A stretch of DNA of 64,000 bases from Streptacidiphilus fuscans (lineage in GTDB: Bacteria > Actinomycetota > Actinomycetes > Streptomycetales > Streptomycetaceae): positions 89,951-153,950 of the forward strand of contig NZ_JADPRT010000011.1 in the NCBI RefSeq assembly GCF_015690355.1. Reading direction: 5' to 3'. This document shows positions 38,133 through 46,721 of the stretch, one piece after another. A model generated the notes under the pieces. It made no database searches, was not told where the DNA came from, and saw only the letters and a list, made by a program, of their open reading frames with translations. The stretch's first letter is position 1. Each line of letters starts with the position of its first letter. Position numbers and translations under genes: made by a program.

Positions 38133-39425
38133 TCAGCGGGAGAACCAGAGGACCTGGTAGGGCCCCAACGTCCGCGTCCGGCCGTCCAGTACGACGCTGA
38201 CCGGCCGGTCGGCGGTGTTCACCGCGACGCCCTCGGCCGGTTGGGCCAGGGCGAGCACGTCCGGGTTGCCGGTGGCGAGTGGGACCGCCTGCGTCCTCGG
38301 CGGGAACCAGCGGGCGAAGCCCTGGAGCAGCGTCAGCGGCGGCAGCGCCTGGCCCGACCGGTCCCAGAGGCAGCCGGGACAGGGACCGCTGGGCGTTTCC
38401 GGGTTCCAGTAGAAGGCAGCCGCCACGCCGCCCTGGGCCAACGCCATCATCCCCGCGGCGAGGACCGCGTCCCGATGCGGCTCGGTCCACCCGGAGTCCG
38501 GCGGTTCGACGTACCACTCCGACCACCACACGGGCAGCGGCGTCAGCGAGTGGACCCAGCGGGTGACTGCGCTGAACTTCGCCGTCGCCGCGAACGCGTC
38601 CACCCCCGAGCCGCCGTCCTTGGGCAGGGACGATCCGTCGACGACGACGAAGTCCGCCCCGGCGTTGTGCGCGAGCCAGTACCGGAACGCGTCCACCGCC
38701 CGCTCGTCGACCGTCCCCCACGGGCCGGAGACCGTCGAGGGGTAGGTGGCCGTACCGGTCGGATAGCTGTCGACCGGGAGATAGGGGCCGCCGACCAGGA
38801 TGTCCGGCCGGACCGCCTTGAGCGCGCGGTAGACGTCGTTGTAGAGCGCCGTGTAGGAGGCCGCGTCCCACCCGCCGGTGGTGTTGTCGAAGAAGCCTTT
38901 GAACTCGTTCCACACCAGGAAGTCGTGGACCTGCGGATAGCGGCGGGCCACGGTCGCTGCCAGCGCGGCGAAGTCGGCGAAGTGGGCGGGGGAGGGGGCG
39001 GTCTCCAGCTGGTTCCAGTCGGTCCGGCCCGCTTGGCCGCCCTTCATCCAGTCGGGCGCGCAGCACAGCGTGATCACCGGCCGCCCGCCGCTGCCGGTGA
39101 TCAGCGCAATCCGAGCGTCCAGGCGGCTGAAGTCGTAGACGCCGGGGGAGGGTTCGGGGTTGTCCGCGCCCCAGCCCATCAGCGCCTGGTCCTGCGCCGG
39201 CGGCACGGCCCCGACCTCCCGCCGCACGGCGGCCTCGGCGGACGCGTCGCCGTCGTCGGCGCTGTACTGGGTATGGGTGAAGCCCCAATCCGGCGTCAGA
39301 TCAGAGGTCCCGGGCGGCCAGGCCGGTTGACCCCCGCCAGTGCCTGTGTGCAGCAGAGCGACCAGGCAACCCAGCGCCACCACCACGGCCAGCACGGCGG
39401 CCCAGTGGCGCGGACGCGGCCGCAT
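38133..39425 (-). CDS. Membrane-anchored or secreted GH39-like glycoside hydrolase
   Basis: A 430-aa clan-A TIM-barrel glycosidase resembling xylan 1,4-beta-xylosidase/GH39. The N-terminus MRPRPRHWAAVLAVVVALG is a signal or membrane anchor. The acid/base Glu is in FLVWNEFKG near residue 174, and the nucleophile Glu is in VWWSEWYVEP near 303. Other features are CCAPDWMKGG and a C-terminal beta domain (VLALAQPAEGVAVNT ... GPYQVLWFSR). ATG 39425 is chosen over ATG 39467, as neither has a clear ribosome site. It converges on the glycopolymer operon, so it may trim or release that polymer, which is inference. Confidence 0.83.
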   Translation of the reverse strand: MRPRPRHWAAVLAVVVALGCLVALLHTGTGGGQPAWPPGTSDLTPDWGFTHTQYSADDGDASAEAAVRREVGAVPPAQDQALMGWGADNPEPSPGVYDFSRLDARIALITGSGGRPVITLCCAPDWMKGGQAGRTDWNQLETAPSPAHFADFAALAATVARRYPQVHDFLVWNEFKGFFDNTTGGWDAASYTALYNDVYRALKAVRPDILVGGPYLPVDSYPTGTATYPSTVSGPWGTVDERAVDAFRYWLAHNAGADFVVVDGSSLPKDGGSGVDAFAATAKFSAVTRWVHSLTPLPVWWSEWYVEPPDSGWTEPHRDAVLAAGMMALAQGGVAAAFYWNPETPSGPCPGCLWDRSGQALPPLTLLQGFARWFPPRTQAVPLATGNPDVLALAQPAEGVAVNTADRPVSVVLDGRTRTLGPYQVLWFSR

Positions 39426-39522
39426 CGCCGTCCGGCGCGGTCCGACAAGACCCCCCACGTGACCCATGAAAGCACGTCAGGTCCGGTGATCGGGGGCGCT
39501 TGGCCGGGTGCACAGGAGACGT

Positions 39523-39927
39523 TCAGTCGCGCACGTCGCCGTCCACGTAGACCCACGCACCGCCCTCGCGCCGGAACCGGCTCTTCTCGTGCATCGATCC
39601 TGCGGTGCGGCCCTCCCGGTAGTGGGCGCGGAACTCCACCGTCCCCTCGGAGTGGAACGGCCCGCCCTCGGTCGTGCCCAGGATCTCGAGCCGCTCCCAC
39701 CGCAGCCCCGGATCGAAGTCGACCCGCCCGGGCCGCGTCTCCGGCGCCCAACTGCGCAGCAGGTACGCGGCGTCCTGCTTGGCGAAGGCGGCGAACCGCG
39801 ACCGCATCAACTGCTCGGCCGTGGCCGCCTGCGCGGTCCCGGAGTGGAGCGGGCCACAGCACTCGGCGTACGGACGGGGCCCACCGCAGGGGCAGACGGG
39901 GGTCGGCTTACGGGTCTTGCTGCTCAT
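39523..39927 (-). CDS. YchJ/UPF0225-family protein with SEC-C zinc motif
   Basis: A 134-aa small protein. The N-terminal CPCGGPRPYAECCGPLH is a SEC-C type zinc-binding motif, and the rest (EQLMRSRFAAFAKQDAAYLLRSW ... VEFRAHYREG) is a cystatin-like NTF2-fold UPF0225 domain. The family is widespread; its function is not established. ATG 39927 gives MSSKTRKPTPVCPCGG. ATG 39936 is an alternative adding three residues. It is transcribed away from the regulatory module to its right. Confidence 0.9.
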   Translation of the reverse strand: MSSKTRKPTPVCPCGGPRPYAECCGPLHSGTAQAATAEQLMRSRFAAFAKQDAAYLLRSWAPETRPGRVDFDPGLRWERLEILGTTEGGPFHSEGTVEFRAHYREGRTAGSMHEKSRFRREGGAWVYVDGDVRD

Positions 39928-40072
39928 GCGGTCCATTCTCCCGCGTCCCGGGACCCGTTCCGCGCAGAGCCGGGGTGGCGCGGGTCTATGCGGGAACGTG
40001 ACTGGGCCTTGCTGGGGTGGGCGGCGTGTCCGTAGCGTCCTATGCACGTCACCGCATAACGGAGGAGGCACC

Positions 40073-40267
40073 ATGCAGCTCGTGAGGATCGCCGGCGGAG
40101 ACCCGGAGTGCCGCAACGACGACTGCCCGACCATCTATGCGACGGATGAGCCCGGCGTGATCGCGGTCCAGGGCAACATCGTGGAGCACAGGACCCCGGA
40201 CGGTGAGGCTGTCGTCAGCATCCCCGAGAGTGTGCTCAGGGAGGCTGTCCGTGCACTTGGCTGGTGA
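40073..40267 (+). CDS. Small protein paired with DUF6879 (64 aa)
   Basis: A 64-aa soluble protein, MQLVRIAGGDPECRNDDCPTI at the start, with two Cys in a CRNDDC segment (possible metal site) and an acidic C-terminal half. GGAGGAGG at 40061-40068 is an excellent ribosome site for ATG 40073. I do not know an established function. In Streptomyces such small proteins precede DUF6879 and XRE-DUF5753 genes. It overlaps the next gene by 17 bp and is likely co-translated. Confidence 0.75.
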   Translation: MQLVRIAGGDPECRNDDCPTIYATDEPGVIAVQGNIVEHRTPDGEAVVSIPESVLREAVRALGW

Positions 40268-40763
40268 CGCTTGGAGGACGTTCTTCGACTCGTTCGAGCG
40301 GGAAGCGTTCCGGCTGGAGACGCTGAACGCATACGCGATGCCGGACGAAGACGAAGAGTTCAAGGCGTTCTTGGAGACCGGTGAACTGCACATCCCTGGC
40401 GACGACCCGTGGCTCACACGGGTTCGGGCTTTTCAAGCGTCCGGCCGATGGATCGGTCGCGTTCATGTCCTTGTTCGTCCTCTGACGGACTACCTCCGGT
40501 ACGAGTTCGCAGCCTACGCGCACAACGTGGCCGCCGGTGAAGACGTCCGGATTCTCGATCTCACCGACCAGCCGAACCCCGGCCTGCCTGATCAGGACTT
40601 CTGGTTGTTCGATGACCAGCGAGTGGTAGAGATGCGTTACCGGCCGGATGGATCGCAGATCAGCCGGGATCTGCTCGACGCACCCGACCTTGATCAGTAC
40701 CGGCAATGGCGGGACCTTGCCCTCTCGCTGTCGGTTCCGCTCATGGAGTACAGCGCAGATTGA
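40251..40763 (+). CDS. DUF6879 family protein
   Basis: A 170-aa protein with FFDSFEREAFRLETLNAY, WLTRVRAFQASGRWIGRVHVL, YLRYEFAAYAHNVAAGEDVRIL and the C-terminal DFWLFDDQRVVEMRY segment, all typical of the DUF6879 proteins found beside XRE-type regulators in streptomycetes. No molecular function is established. GTG 40251 is set by AGGGAGG at 40238-40244. The stop overlaps the next gene (TTGA), so the three plus-strand genes from 40073 to 41611 form one translation unit. Confidence 0.87.
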   Translation: MHLAGDAWRTFFDSFEREAFRLETLNAYAMPDEDEEFKAFLETGELHIPGDDPWLTRVRAFQASGRWIGRVHVLVRPLTDYLRYEFAAYAHNVAAGEDVRILDLTDQPNPGLPDQDFWLFDDQRVVEMRYRPDGSQISRDLLDAPDLDQYRQWRDLALSLSVPLMEYSAD

Positions 40764-41611
40764 CCCTCGACCCCAGTAAGGCCGGAGAGCAACGCCGGGA
40801 CCTGGCCGCAGCGCTCAGGGATCTTCGACGTGCCTCCGGCCTTTCTGGCGAACGGTTGGCGGTCCGTTGCGGCATGAGTCAGTCCAAGGTGTCCCGGTTG
40901 GAGAACGGGCGCACTCTGCCGACCGTGGTGGACGTTCAACAGATCCTCAATGCCCTGGGCGTAGACGACGAGTTGGGCCGAGAACTGTTGGCCCTGGCCC
41001 GAGTTGCGAACGCCGAGTACGAGGACGTCCGGTCCTCGGTACGCAGAGGGCTGGACGTACGGCAGCGTGAGTTGGCTTCCCTCGAGGCTGGGGCACAGCA
41101 CATCCGCTATTTCCTCCCAGCGATGATCACGGGACTTCTCCAGACCCCGGACTACATGCGTACGGCGATGAGTCCGCCGATCGATCCGGTGGACGGCGAC
41201 GTGAACGCGGCAGTCGCCCTCAAGCTGCAACGCCAGGCCGTTCTCCTCAACGGCTCGAAGCGGTTCGACTTTCTCTTGACCGAATCTGCTGTCCGTTGGC
41301 GGCTGTGTGATCCCTTGGTCATGGCGATGCAGTTGGACCGGCTGCTCTCCGTCTCCCTGCTGCCCAATGTGAGCCTTGCCGTGCTGCCCCTGTCCGCTCA
41401 GGTGGCGGATGCTCCGTTCCACACGTTCACCGTCTACGGGACGAAGCTGGTGACCGTGGAACTGTTCACCGGCCGACTGGCTCTGAGGGATCCGAAGGAT
41501 GTCGACCACTACCGGGAGCTGTTCGACTTCTTCGCCGGTGCGGCTGCGCAGGAGGACGATGCGCGGACCTTGCTTCGAGCGTGGTCCGAGGACTTTCGGC
41601 GTGACCGCTGA
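40760..41611 (+). CDS. XRE-family regulator with DUF5753 domain
   Basis: A 283-aa regulator. The N-terminal helix-turn-helix (SGERLAVRCGMSQSKVSRLENG) spans residues 25-80. The DUF5753 sensory domain follows, with YFLPAMITGLLQTPDYMR and LLTESAVRWR. This architecture is that of WhiJ-like regulators, which act with small DUF397 proteins in Streptomyces development and stress. TTG 40760 overlaps the DUF6879 stop. A GTG at 40706 would lack a ribosome site. Codon use is less GC-biased than in the flanking cob genes, consistent with acquired DNA. Confidence 0.88.
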   Translation: MTLDPSKAGEQRRDLAAALRDLRRASGLSGERLAVRCGMSQSKVSRLENGRTLPTVVDVQQILNALGVDDELGRELLALARVANAEYEDVRSSVRRGLDVRQRELASLEAGAQHIRYFLPAMITGLLQTPDYMRTAMSPPIDPVDGDVNAAVALKLQRQAVLLNGSKRFDFLLTESAVRWRLCDPLVMAMQLDRLLSVSLLPNVSLAVLPLSAQVADAPFHTFTVYGTKLVTVELFTGRLALRDPKDVDHYRELFDFFAGAAAQEDDARTLLRAWSEDFRRDR

Positions 41612-41946
41612 ATGCCTCTATGCAGGTACTTGAATGATCATGGATTCTCGCAGTCTCAGCCCCCTACCGTCGTGACGAAACCACGAATCGGTGCACCTGG
41701 GGTGACCAAATGAGCGTGTCTGTGTGGGCTCTGCAAGCGGAAGGGAATCCGGGCCGCTCCGCACGTTGCGAGGAGTGCAGCCGGCTGCGGCAGGCTCGCC
41801 AGTCGGCGGCGGTCCTGCGGGACATCGCGTGGATGAGGCGCGCGGCGGAGGAGCAACGTCGACACCGCACATCAGCTCACGGGCTGGTCTTCATCGCAGA
41901 CTGCGAGCGCTTCAGGTTGCCGATCGACGACACGGAGGAGACGACC
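41612..41946 (+). other. 335-bp gap with a possible open frame
   Basis: An ATG at 41710 opens a frame that continues in phase into the DUF397-like gene and would encode 79 extra residues (including a CEEC pair and a basic helix). It has no clear ribosome site, whereas ATG 41947 has a perfect one. I therefore treat it as non-coding or a possible N-terminal extension. Nothing else was recognised. Confidence 0.4.
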
Positions 41947-42276
41947 ATGATGGGCACACTGACCAACAGCCGGACCACGATCCCGTGGAACAACCCCAAC
42001 GCGCCGGAGGGTGCGTGCTGGATCAAGGCGTACGACACCGACCTTGACCCCATCGTCAAGGACTCCGTCATCGTCACGGAGCTACCCGAGGCCGACGGCA
42101 AGCGGATGGTCGGCGTCTCGGACGACAAGGACGAGAACGCCCCCGTGCTGGCCTTCTCGCGAGTTGAGTTCACCATCTTCGTCGAGGGCGTGCGGTCCGG
42201 GCAGTTCGACCAGTTCTGCGCCACGGACGAGGAGATGACGACGGCTGGGAAGGCCCCCACGCGTGTCGGCTCCTGA
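41947..42276 (+). CDS. DUF397-like small acidic protein
   Basis: A 109-aa protein whose centre (VGVSDDKDENAPVLAFS, then RVEFTIFVEGVRSGQFDQF) resembles the C-terminal part of DUF397 proteins, the small partners of XRE-DUF5753 regulators (BldB/WhiJ-associated family). The N-terminus TIPWNNPNAPEGACWIKAY replaces the usual WRKSSYS segment, so it is a divergent member. GGAGGAG at 41934-41940 marks ATG 41947. A 14-bp overlap couples it to the next small gene. Confidence 0.7.
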   Translation: MMGTLTNSRTTIPWNNPNAPEGACWIKAYDTDLDPIVKDSVIVTELPEADGKRMVGVSDDKDENAPVLAFSRVEFTIFVEGVRSGQFDQFCATDEEMTTAGKAPTRVGS

Positions 42277-42484
42277 CGACTTGCACCCACGGTCGGAAGA
42301 TCTCGTCTGGGCTGATCCGGAAGGTTGTGTCATGCGCCTCTGCGGCACGCGTCTGCCTGGAGAGGACCCGGCCGGGTTCATCGTTCGCGAGCACGACCCG
42401 TACCCCGGAGACGTCCTGTCCCGGCCGGAACGACTTCCCAGCACCAGGCCGGTCCAGCGGTGGGTCTCCCTGTTCGTTGACTGA
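42263..42484 (+). CDS. Small hypothetical protein of the DUF397/XRE module
   Basis: A 73-aa acidic, Pro-rich, soluble protein (DDLHPRSEDLVWADPEG ... VQRWVSLFVD). I do not recognise the family. It overlaps the DUF397-like gene by 14 bp and is preceded by GGGAAGG, so it is probably translated from the same mRNA. It ends 70 bp from the convergent cobB stop. Confidence 0.55.
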   Translation: MSAPDDLHPRSEDLVWADPEGCVMRLCGTRLPGEDPAGFIVREHDPYPGDVLSRPERLPSTRPVQRWVSLFVD

Positions 42485-42553
42485 CATGCACAGGCTGGCA
42501 GTTCCCGCGACGGATGGTCGGGGTGCCTGTCCTACGGGCCGCTCGGCTCCCGC

Positions 42554-43969
42554 CTAACCCTGGCGCTCCTCCGCATACAGCGCGGCGTGGCCGACCAGGC
42601 GGGACGCCAGGCTCGGCGCGGCCGTCCAGTGCACGTGCAGGTAGGAGGCGTGGAGGGTCGGAGTGGCGAAGCCCTCGGTCGTCAGGCGGCCGTCGTGGGT
42701 GCGCCAGCCCCAGGCCGCGGTGGGGCCTGCGCCCGGGGTGGTGACGGTGCGGTGGAACTCGTGGCCGGGGATGCGCAGCCCTGCCGGGGCCAGGGGGCTG
42801 TCGGTCAGGGCGACGGCCTCGCGGTAGCCGAGGGTCAGGCGGGGCGACATCGCCGCCTCCGCGTCGATCACCCCGCACATCGGACGGTCGTCCAGTGCGC
42901 GGCAGAGGTAGAGCAGGCCGGCGCACTCCGCCGCGATCGGCGCGCCCGAGGCGGCGAGCGCCGTGATCGCCTCGCGCAGCGGCTGGTTGGCGGACAGCTC
43001 CGCCGCGTGGACCTCAGGGAAGCCGCCGCCGACGACCAGCGCGGACGTGCCCTCGGGCAGCTTCTCGTCGTGCAGCGGGTCGAACGTCACCACGTCCGCG
43101 CCCGCCGCCGTCAGCAACTCCGCGTTCTCGGCATAGGAGAACGAGAACGCCGGACCACCCGCGAGGGCGACGACCGGACGTCGCCCGGCAGGAAGCGCAT
43201 GGCCGAGCGCGGCGATCTCCTCGTCCGCGTCCCACGCCGACGCCCGCACCTCCGGAGCGCTGCTCGCGAGCGCCAGCACCGCGTCGAGGTCGACGCCCGC
43301 CGCGACCAGCTCGCCCATCTCGCGGACCGCGCGCACCGCGTCCGCGTCCCGCTCCACGGCCGGGATCAGGCCGAGGTGCCGGCTGGGTGTGGCGACCGCG
43401 TCGCTGCGTCGCAGCGCGCCCAGCACCGGAACGCCGCCGCCCTCCTCCAGCGCCTCGCGCAGCATCGCCTCGTGGCGGTCGGAGCCGACGCGGTTGAGGA
43501 TGACCCCGCCGATCCGCACCTCCGGGTCCCAGGAGGCGAAGCCGTGCACCAGGGCCGCCACCGAGCGGCTCTGCGAGGACGCGTCCACCACCAGCACCGC
43601 CGGTGCCCGCAGCAGCTTGGCGACGTGCGCGGTCGACGCCAACTCCCCGCGCCCGGCCGCGCCGTCGAAGAGGCCCATCACGCCTTCCACGACGGCGATG
43701 TCGCTGCCGGAAGTGCCGGAAGTCCCGGAAGCGCCGTGCAGCAGCAGCGGCGCCACGCGATCAGGCCCGCTCAGGAACGCGTCCAGGTTGCGGCCCGGCC
43801 GCCCGGTCGCGAGTGCGTGGTAGCCGGGGTCGATGTAGTCGGGGCCGACCTTGTGCGGCGAGACGCGCAGGCCGCGTGCCGTCAGCGCGGCCATCAGGCC
43901 GGTGGCCACGGTCGTCTTGCCCGTGCCCGAGGCGGGCGCGGCCAGCACGACGCGCGGGAGCGCTACCAC
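42554..43969 (-). CDS. cobB: Cobyrinate / hydrogenobyrinate a,c-diamide synthase
   Basis: ATP- and glutamine-dependent amidation of the a and c side chains. The 471-aa protein has an N-terminal P-loop (APASGTGKTTV), KVGPDYIDPGYH, AVVEGVMGLFDG, and a C-terminal type I glutamine amidotransferase domain with ECAGLLYLC (nucleophile Cys) and GHEFHRT (catalytic His region). GTG 43969 overlaps the cobO stop by 7 bp. It is the last gene of the second cob operon. Confidence 0.95.
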   Translation of the reverse strand: MVALPRVVLAAPASGTGKTTVATGLMAALTARGLRVSPHKVGPDYIDPGYHALATGRPGRNLDAFLSGPDRVAPLLLHGASGTSGTSGSDIAVVEGVMGLFDGAAGRGELASTAHVAKLLRAPAVLVVDASSQSRSVAALVHGFASWDPEVRIGGVILNRVGSDRHEAMLREALEEGGGVPVLGALRRSDAVATPSRHLGLIPAVERDADAVRAVREMGELVAAGVDLDAVLALASSAPEVRASAWDADEEIAALGHALPAGRRPVVALAGGPAFSFSYAENAELLTAAGADVVTFDPLHDEKLPEGTSALVVGGGFPEVHAAELSANQPLREAITALAASGAPIAAECAGLLYLCRALDDRPMCGVIDAEAAMSPRLTLGYREAVALTDSPLAPAGLRIPGHEFHRTVTTPGAGPTAAWGWRTHDGRLTTEGFATPTLHASYLHVHWTAAPSLASRLVGHAALYAEERQG

Positions 43970-44559
43970 TCGATGCCCCGCTGGCCCTTGCGACCGGCGT
44001 CCATCGGGTGCTTGACCTTGGTCATCTCGGTCACCAGATCCGCCGCCGTGACCAGCTTCTCCGGCGCGTAGCGGCCGGTGATCACGACGTGCTGCGAGCC
44101 GGGACGGGCGGCCAGCACGTCCAGCACCTCGTCGACGTCGATCCAACCCCAGTGCATGGGGTACGTGAACTCGTCCAGCACGTAGAAGCGGTAGGTCTCG
44201 GCGGCCAGGTCGCGCTTGACCTGCTCCCAGCCCTCCCGTGCCGCGTCCTCGCTCTCGGCGATCTCGCGCTGCACCCAGGACCAGCCCTCGCCCATCTTGT
44301 GCCAGGCGACCGTGCCGCCCTCGTCGCCGGCGCCGAGGACCTTGAGCGCGTGCTCCTCGCCGACCTTCCACTTGGCCGACTTGACGAACTGGAACACCCC
44401 GATCGGCCAACCCTGGTTCCAGGCGCGCAGCGCCATGCCGAAGGCAGCGGTGGACTTGCCCTTGCCGGGGCCGGTGTGGACCGCCAGCACGGGCAGGGTA
44501 CGGCGCTGACGGGTCGTCAGACCGTCGTCGGGAATGCTGGTCGGCTGTCCCTGGGGCAT
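43963..44559 (-). CDS. cobO: Cob(I)yrinate a,c-diamide adenosyltransferase
   Basis: Transfers adenosyl from ATP to cob(I)alamin-type corrinoids. The 198-aa CobO/BtuR-type protein has the P-loop GPGKGKSTAAFGMALRA, GVFQFVKS, FYVLDEFTYPMHWGWID and VVITGRYAP. The ATG at 44559 follows GGAGG. It lies 2 bp after the chelatase stop and overlaps cobB by 7 bp. Confidence 0.96.
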   Translation of the reverse strand: MPQGQPTSIPDDGLTTRQRRTLPVLAVHTGPGKGKSTAAFGMALRAWNQGWPIGVFQFVKSAKWKVGEEHALKVLGAGDEGGTVAWHKMGEGWSWVQREIAESEDAAREGWEQVKRDLAAETYRFYVLDEFTYPMHWGWIDVDEVLDVLAARPGSQHVVITGRYAPEKLVTAADLVTEMTKVKHPMDAGRKGQRGIEW

Positions 44560-44561
44560 GG

Positions 44562-46721
44562 TTACGCCGCCTCCGTCTGCTTCGAGTTCCGCTTCGAGTT
44601 GCGCTTCGAGTTCTGCATGGTCCCGACCATCGTCTTCACCAGCGAGGTCACCGTGTCCGCGCGCAGCTCGTCCAGGGCCACGGCCGGGCCCTGCAGGTGC
44701 TGCGCCAACTCCGTGGCCAGGCCCAGCCGGACCGGGCCGCTCTCGCAGTCCACCACGACGCTCGCCGTCCCGGCCGCAGCCAGCAGTCCGGCGGCGCGCC
44801 GCGCGTCGTCCAGCGCCGAGCGCGAGCCGGTCGCCCGGCCGTCCGTCACCAGGACGACGAGCGGACGCCGCATCGGGTCGCGCAGCCGCTCGACGCGCAG
44901 CGTCTCGTGCGCGCGCAGCAACCCGGCGGCCAGCGGCGTTCGGCCGCCGGTCGGGAGCTGTTCCAACCGGGCCGCACCCGCCTCGACCGAGGAGGTCGGG
45001 GGCAGCAGCAGGTCGGCGGTCGAGCCCCGGAAGGAGATCATCCCGATCTTGTCGCGGCGCTGGTAGGCGTCCATCAGCAGCGACATCACCGCGCCCTTGA
45101 CCGCCGACATCCGCTGCCGGGCCGCCATCGAGCCGGAGGCGTCGACGACGAAGAGGACCAGGTTGCCCTCGCGGCCCTCGCGCACCTGCTGCCGGAAGTC
45201 GTCCTTGCGCAGCACCAGCGCCCGCCCGCTGCGCCCGCGGGCCCGCTGGTGCGGAGCGGCGGCCTGGACGGTCGCGGCCAGGTGCAGCCGCTGGAGCACG
45301 CCGGTGGGGCGCTGGGCGCGGATGGTGTGCCCGCCGTCGGTCTCCGCGCGGGAGCGGCGTCCCTGGACGCCCTCGCCGGTGCCGGGGACCTTGAACAGCC
45401 GTGTCTTGTACGGCTGGTCGGCCGCGACGGGCGCGGCCTCGCGCGGCGCGGGCGCGGAGGGCGACTGCTGCGGCTGGGCCTGGCCCGGCTCGCCCGCGCT
45501 GCCGGCGTCGCTCGGGCTGTCCGACGCTGCCTCGGCCGGGGACTCGGGCTCGCTCGGCGCGTCCTGACCGCCGCCTCCGCCACCGCCGTTGTCGGGACCG
45601 TCCGGACCGTCCGGGCCGGAGTCGTGCGGGCCGTCGCCGTCCGGATCGTCCTCGGGATCGGTGTCCGGATCGGTCTCCGGCTCCTGCCCGGCGAACTGCT
45701 GGAGCGTCTCGTCCAGCTTCTCGTCGTCCAGCCCCGGCGCGTCGAACGGGTTGCGCCGACGCCGGTGCGGCAGCGCCAGCTGCGCGGCGATGCGCACGTC
45801 CTCGGCCAGCACCCGCGTCCGGCCCGCCCAGGCGGCCAGCGCCACCGCGGTCCTGGCCATGACGATGTCGGCGCGCAGTCCGTCCACCTCGAACGCGGCG
45901 CAGACGGCGGTGATCTGACGCAGCGCCGCATCGCCGAGGACGACCTGCGGCAGCAACGCCTGTGCGGCCGTGATCCGTTCGGCGAGCGCCCGCTCCTCGT
46001 CCCGCCAGCGGGCGGCGAAGCCCTCCGGGTCGGCGTCGTAGGCGAGGCGGCGGCGGACCACCTCGGCGCGCTGCTCCGGCTCGCGGGTCGCGGCGATCTC
46101 GACGGTCAGGCCGAAGCGGTCGAGCAGCTGCGGGCGCAGCTCGCCCTCCTCCGGGTTCATCGTGCCGACCAGCAGGAACCGCGCCGCGTGCCGGACCGAG
46201 ACGCCCTCGCGCTCGACGTACGACCGGCCCATGGCGGCCGCGTCGAGCAGCAGGTCGACCAGGTGGTCGTGGAGCAGGTTGACCTCGTCGATGTAGAGCA
46301 CGCCGCGGTGCGCCGCTGCCAACAGGCCCGGCTCGTACGCCTTCACGCCCTCGGCCAGCGCGCGTTCCAAGTCGAGCGAGCCGACGATCCGGTCCTCGCT
46401 GACGCCGACCGGGAGTTCGACCAGCGACGTCGCGCGCTCCGAGACGGCCGCAGCCTCGACGGGATGCGGCCCGTCCGGGCACTGCGGGTCCGGGGACGCC
46501 GGGTCGCAGGCGAAGCGGCAGCCGGAGACCACGCGGATCGCGGGCAGCAGCCCGGCCAGCGCGCGGACCATCGTCGATTTCGCGGTGCCCTTCTCGCCGC
46601 GCACCAGCACGCCGCCGACCTGCGGCGAGACCGCGTTCAGCAGCAGCGCGAGCCGCAGGTCGTCCATGCCGACCACGGCCGTGAACGGGTACCGGGCCTC
46701 GGTCTCCTGACGGACAGTCAC
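44562..46721 (-). CDS. Cobaltochelatase AAA+/VWA subunit (ChlI-ChlD fusion type)
   Basis: A 719-aa fusion of magnesium-chelatase-like I and D subunits that serves as the ATPase motor for CobN. The AAA+ half has FTAVVGMDDLRLALLL, Walker A RGEKGTAKST near 42-51, VLYIDEVNLLHDHLVD and GTMNPEEGELRPQLLDRF. An acidic/Gly-rich linker with long Asp/Pro/Gly tracts joins it to a von Willebrand A domain (LFVVDASGSMAARQRM, MIDAS). The C-terminus has three Asn-Ser-Lys repeats. It replaces separate CobS and CobT in actinomycetes. It starts at GTG 46721, overlapping cobN by 4 bp. Confidence 0.92.
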   Translation of the reverse strand: MTVRQETEARYPFTAVVGMDDLRLALLLNAVSPQVGGVLVRGEKGTAKSTMVRALAGLLPAIRVVSGCRFACDPASPDPQCPDGPHPVEAAAVSERATSLVELPVGVSEDRIVGSLDLERALAEGVKAYEPGLLAAAHRGVLYIDEVNLLHDHLVDLLLDAAAMGRSYVEREGVSVRHAARFLLVGTMNPEEGELRPQLLDRFGLTVEIAATREPEQRAEVVRRRLAYDADPEGFAARWRDEERALAERITAAQALLPQVVLGDAALRQITAVCAAFEVDGLRADIVMARTAVALAAWAGRTRVLAEDVRIAAQLALPHRRRRNPFDAPGLDDEKLDETLQQFAGQEPETDPDTDPEDDPDGDGPHDSGPDGPDGPDNGGGGGGGQDAPSEPESPAEAASDSPSDAGSAGEPGQAQPQQSPSAPAPREAAPVAADQPYKTRLFKVPGTGEGVQGRRSRAETDGGHTIRAQRPTGVLQRLHLAATVQAAAPHQRARGRSGRALVLRKDDFRQQVREGREGNLVLFVVDASGSMAARQRMSAVKGAVMSLLMDAYQRRDKIGMISFRGSTADLLLPPTSSVEAGAARLEQLPTGGRTPLAAGLLRAHETLRVERLRDPMRRPLVVLVTDGRATGSRSALDDARRAAGLLAAAGTASVVVDCESGPVRLGLATELAQHLQGPAVALDELRADTVTSLVKTMVGTMQNSKRNSKRNSKQTEAA
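44579..44614 (-). repeat. 12-bp coding repeat, three units
   Basis: Three copies of GCTTCGAGTTCC-like sequence (plus strand) encode NSKR-NSKR-NSKQ at the chelatase C-terminus. A short slippage repeat making a basic tail. Confidence 0.7.

Noticed and set aside
35707..39288. A minus-strand open frame of about 1190 codons over the flippase and polymerase-like genes
   Set aside because: It is made of Arg/Gly/Pro/Gln-rich low-complexity sequence with no domain. It mirrors strongly coding plus-strand genes, as expected from GC-rich codon bias.
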